The translations under genes and the position numbers were made by a program. From Actinomycetes bacterium (GTDB lineage: Bacteria > Actinomycetota > Actinomycetes > Propionibacteriales > Propionibacteriaceae), in contig JAEWIK010000237.1 of assembly GCA_023387135.1 (NCBI GenBank), positions 1 to 5,818 on the forward strand: a DNA stretch of 5,818 nucleotides, given 5' to 3'. Shown here piece after piece: positions 5,002 through 5,818 of the stretch. How positions within the stretch are numbered: the first letter of the stretch is position 1; every line of letters begins with the position of its first letter. Below the pieces are notes generated by a model, which was not told the DNA's origin, did no database searches, and worked only from the letters and a program-made list of their open reading frames with translations.

Positions 5002-5818
5002 TCACTCCCCGGCGCCGGTGTCGAGGGCCAGCACGTCGTCGAGGGTCTCGCGGCGCAGCAGGGTGCTGACCCTGCCGTCCAGCACCGAGACGACGGGCGG
5101 CCGTGGCGTGTGGTTGTAGTTGCTCGCCATCGAGCGGCTGTAGGCACCCGAGGCGGGCACAGCGATCAGGTCGCCGACCCGGACGTCGGCGGGCAGGAAC
5201 TCGTCCCGGACGAGGATGTCGCCGCCCTCGCAGTGCACCCCCACCACACGGGACACGACGGGCTCGGCCCCCGACGTGCGAGAAGCGAGCGCGGCGGAGT
5301 ACTCGGCCGCGTAGAGCGCCGGACGGATGTTGTCGCTCATGCCGCCGTCCACCGAGATGTAGCGGCGGTTCATGCCGCCTCCCACCTCGACGTTCTTGAC
5401 GGTCCCCACCCTGTACAGCGCGAGCCCCGCCGGGCCGACTATCGCCCGGCCGGGTTCGAGGGAGATCCTGGGGACCGGGAGGCCGAAGCCGCGACACTCG
5501 TGCGCGACTATCTCGCGCAGGCCGGCGGCGAGCTGCTCGGGAGCCGCCGGGTCGTCCTCCTTGGTGTAGGCGATGCCGTAGCCGCCGCCGAGGTCGAGTT
5601 CGGCAAGTTCGGTGCCGGTGGCCTCCTTGAACTGGCTGAAGAGCTTGAGAGTCCGGCGGGCCGCGACCTCGAAACCGTTGGTGTCGAAGATCTGAGAGCC
5701 GATGTGCGAGTGCAGCCCGAGCAGGTCGAGGTAGGGGCTGTGGTAACAGCGGACCATGGCTACCAGCGCCTGGCCGCCGGCGATCGAGAAGCCGAACTTC
5801 TGGTCCTCGTGGGCGGTG
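5002..5818 (-). CDS. lysA: Diaminopimelate decarboxylase, C-terminal part (5' end outside window)
   Basis: LysA is a PLP enzyme that decarboxylates meso-diaminopimelate to lysine. The last 271 codons are visible. The frame stays open to the right edge and begins with family sequence (AHEDQKFGFS), so the ATG at 5757 is internal, not the start. About 190 residues, including the PLP-binding lysine, should lie outside. Counting from the first visible codon, motifs are HIGSQ (38-42), the glycine loop DLGGGYG (75-81), EPGR (121-124), the Cys-Glu active-site pair in HCEGGD (Cys196) and the GAY segment with its conserved Tyr (224-226). The usual CESGD motif reads CEGGD here. The gene is upstream of hom with a five-base gap, so lysA-hom-thrH form one transcript; its promoter is beyond the window. 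Confidence 0.95.
   Translation of the reverse strand, partial: TAHEDQKFGFSIAGGQALVAMVRCYHSPYLDLLGLHSHIGSQIFDTNGFEVAARRTLKLFSQFKEATGTELAELDLGGGYGIAYTKEDDPAAPEQLAAGLREIVAHECRGFGLPVPRISLEPGRAIVGPAGLALYRVGTVKNVEVGGGMNRRYISVDGGMSDNIRPALYAAEYSAALASRTSGAEPVVSRVVGVHCEGGDILVRDEFLPADVRVGDLIAVPASGAYSRSMASNYNHTPRPPVVSVLDGRVSTLLRRETLDDVLALDTGAGE
5005..5010 (-). promoter_or_regulatory. Ribosome-binding site of hom
   Basis: GGGGAG on the minus strand overlaps the last lysA codons and lies eight bases before the GTG start of hom. It decides this non-ATG start, since no in-frame ATG lies near the beginning of the Rossmann domain. Confidence 0.65.

Noticed and set aside
2991..5147. 718-residue minus-strand open frame across thrH, hom and the end of lysA
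   Set aside because: It is an Arg/Gly/Pro-rich out-of-frame reading of three clearly identified genes and has no domain of its own.
4997..5497. Upstream extension of Hom into the lysA region
   Set aside because: The frame is open, but the residues before the GTG at 4996 are an out-of-frame reading of lysA. The Rossmann motif starts right after that GTG.
5002..5757. LysA as a complete 251-residue gene starting at the ATG at 5757
   Set aside because: The frame continues to the window edge with typical LysA sequence, and a 251-residue protein would lack the PLP lysine. The ATG is internal.

Overview
The window is GC-rich chromosomal DNA with strong G/C preference at third codon positions, GTG starts and a probable leaderless gene. 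All genes match a high-GC actinobacterium. The neighbourhood of lysA, hom and rho is a known actinobacterial cluster. A propionibacterial-type host is possible, but the sequence alone does not settle the family.

Layout: (1) 1-723, minus strand, is the 5' part of rho (transcription termination factor). It covers the N-terminal domain plus a long Gln/Arg/Asp-rich disordered insertion and runs off the left edge. (2) 724-1008 is a divergent intergenic region. It holds the rho ribosome-binding site, a perfect hairpin, a cluster of CCCCAA/TTGGGG repeats, and a -10 box placed for a leaderless transcript of the next gene. A short palindrome overlaps that -10 box and the start codon. (3) 1009-3054, plus strand, is a tight three-gene operon: an ABC exporter ATPase, an ABC-2 permease and a small XRE-type helix-turn-helix regulator. 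(4) 3034-3070 is a convergent junction with a hairpin that could end transcription on both strands. (5) 3071-5818, minus strand, is the operon lysA (partial), hom, thrH, read from right to left. Its genes are separated by 5 and 0 bases.

The minus-strand operon serves aspartate-family amino acid synthesis. LysA makes lysine from meso-diaminopimelate, and Hom makes homoserine and carries a C-terminal ACT domain. ThrH is a HAD-family enzyme whose Pseudomonas relative has phosphoserine phosphatase and phosphoserine:homoserine phosphotransferase activities. In many actinobacteria the order is lysA-hom-thrC-thrB-rho. Here thrC and thrB are absent between hom and rho, and thrH plus an oppositely oriented exporter/regulator cassette occupy that interval.

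The exporter operon looks self-contained. The XRE protein may control it through the palindrome at its promoter, but this is inference. I see no RNA genes, CRISPR arrays, insertion sequences or phage genes.
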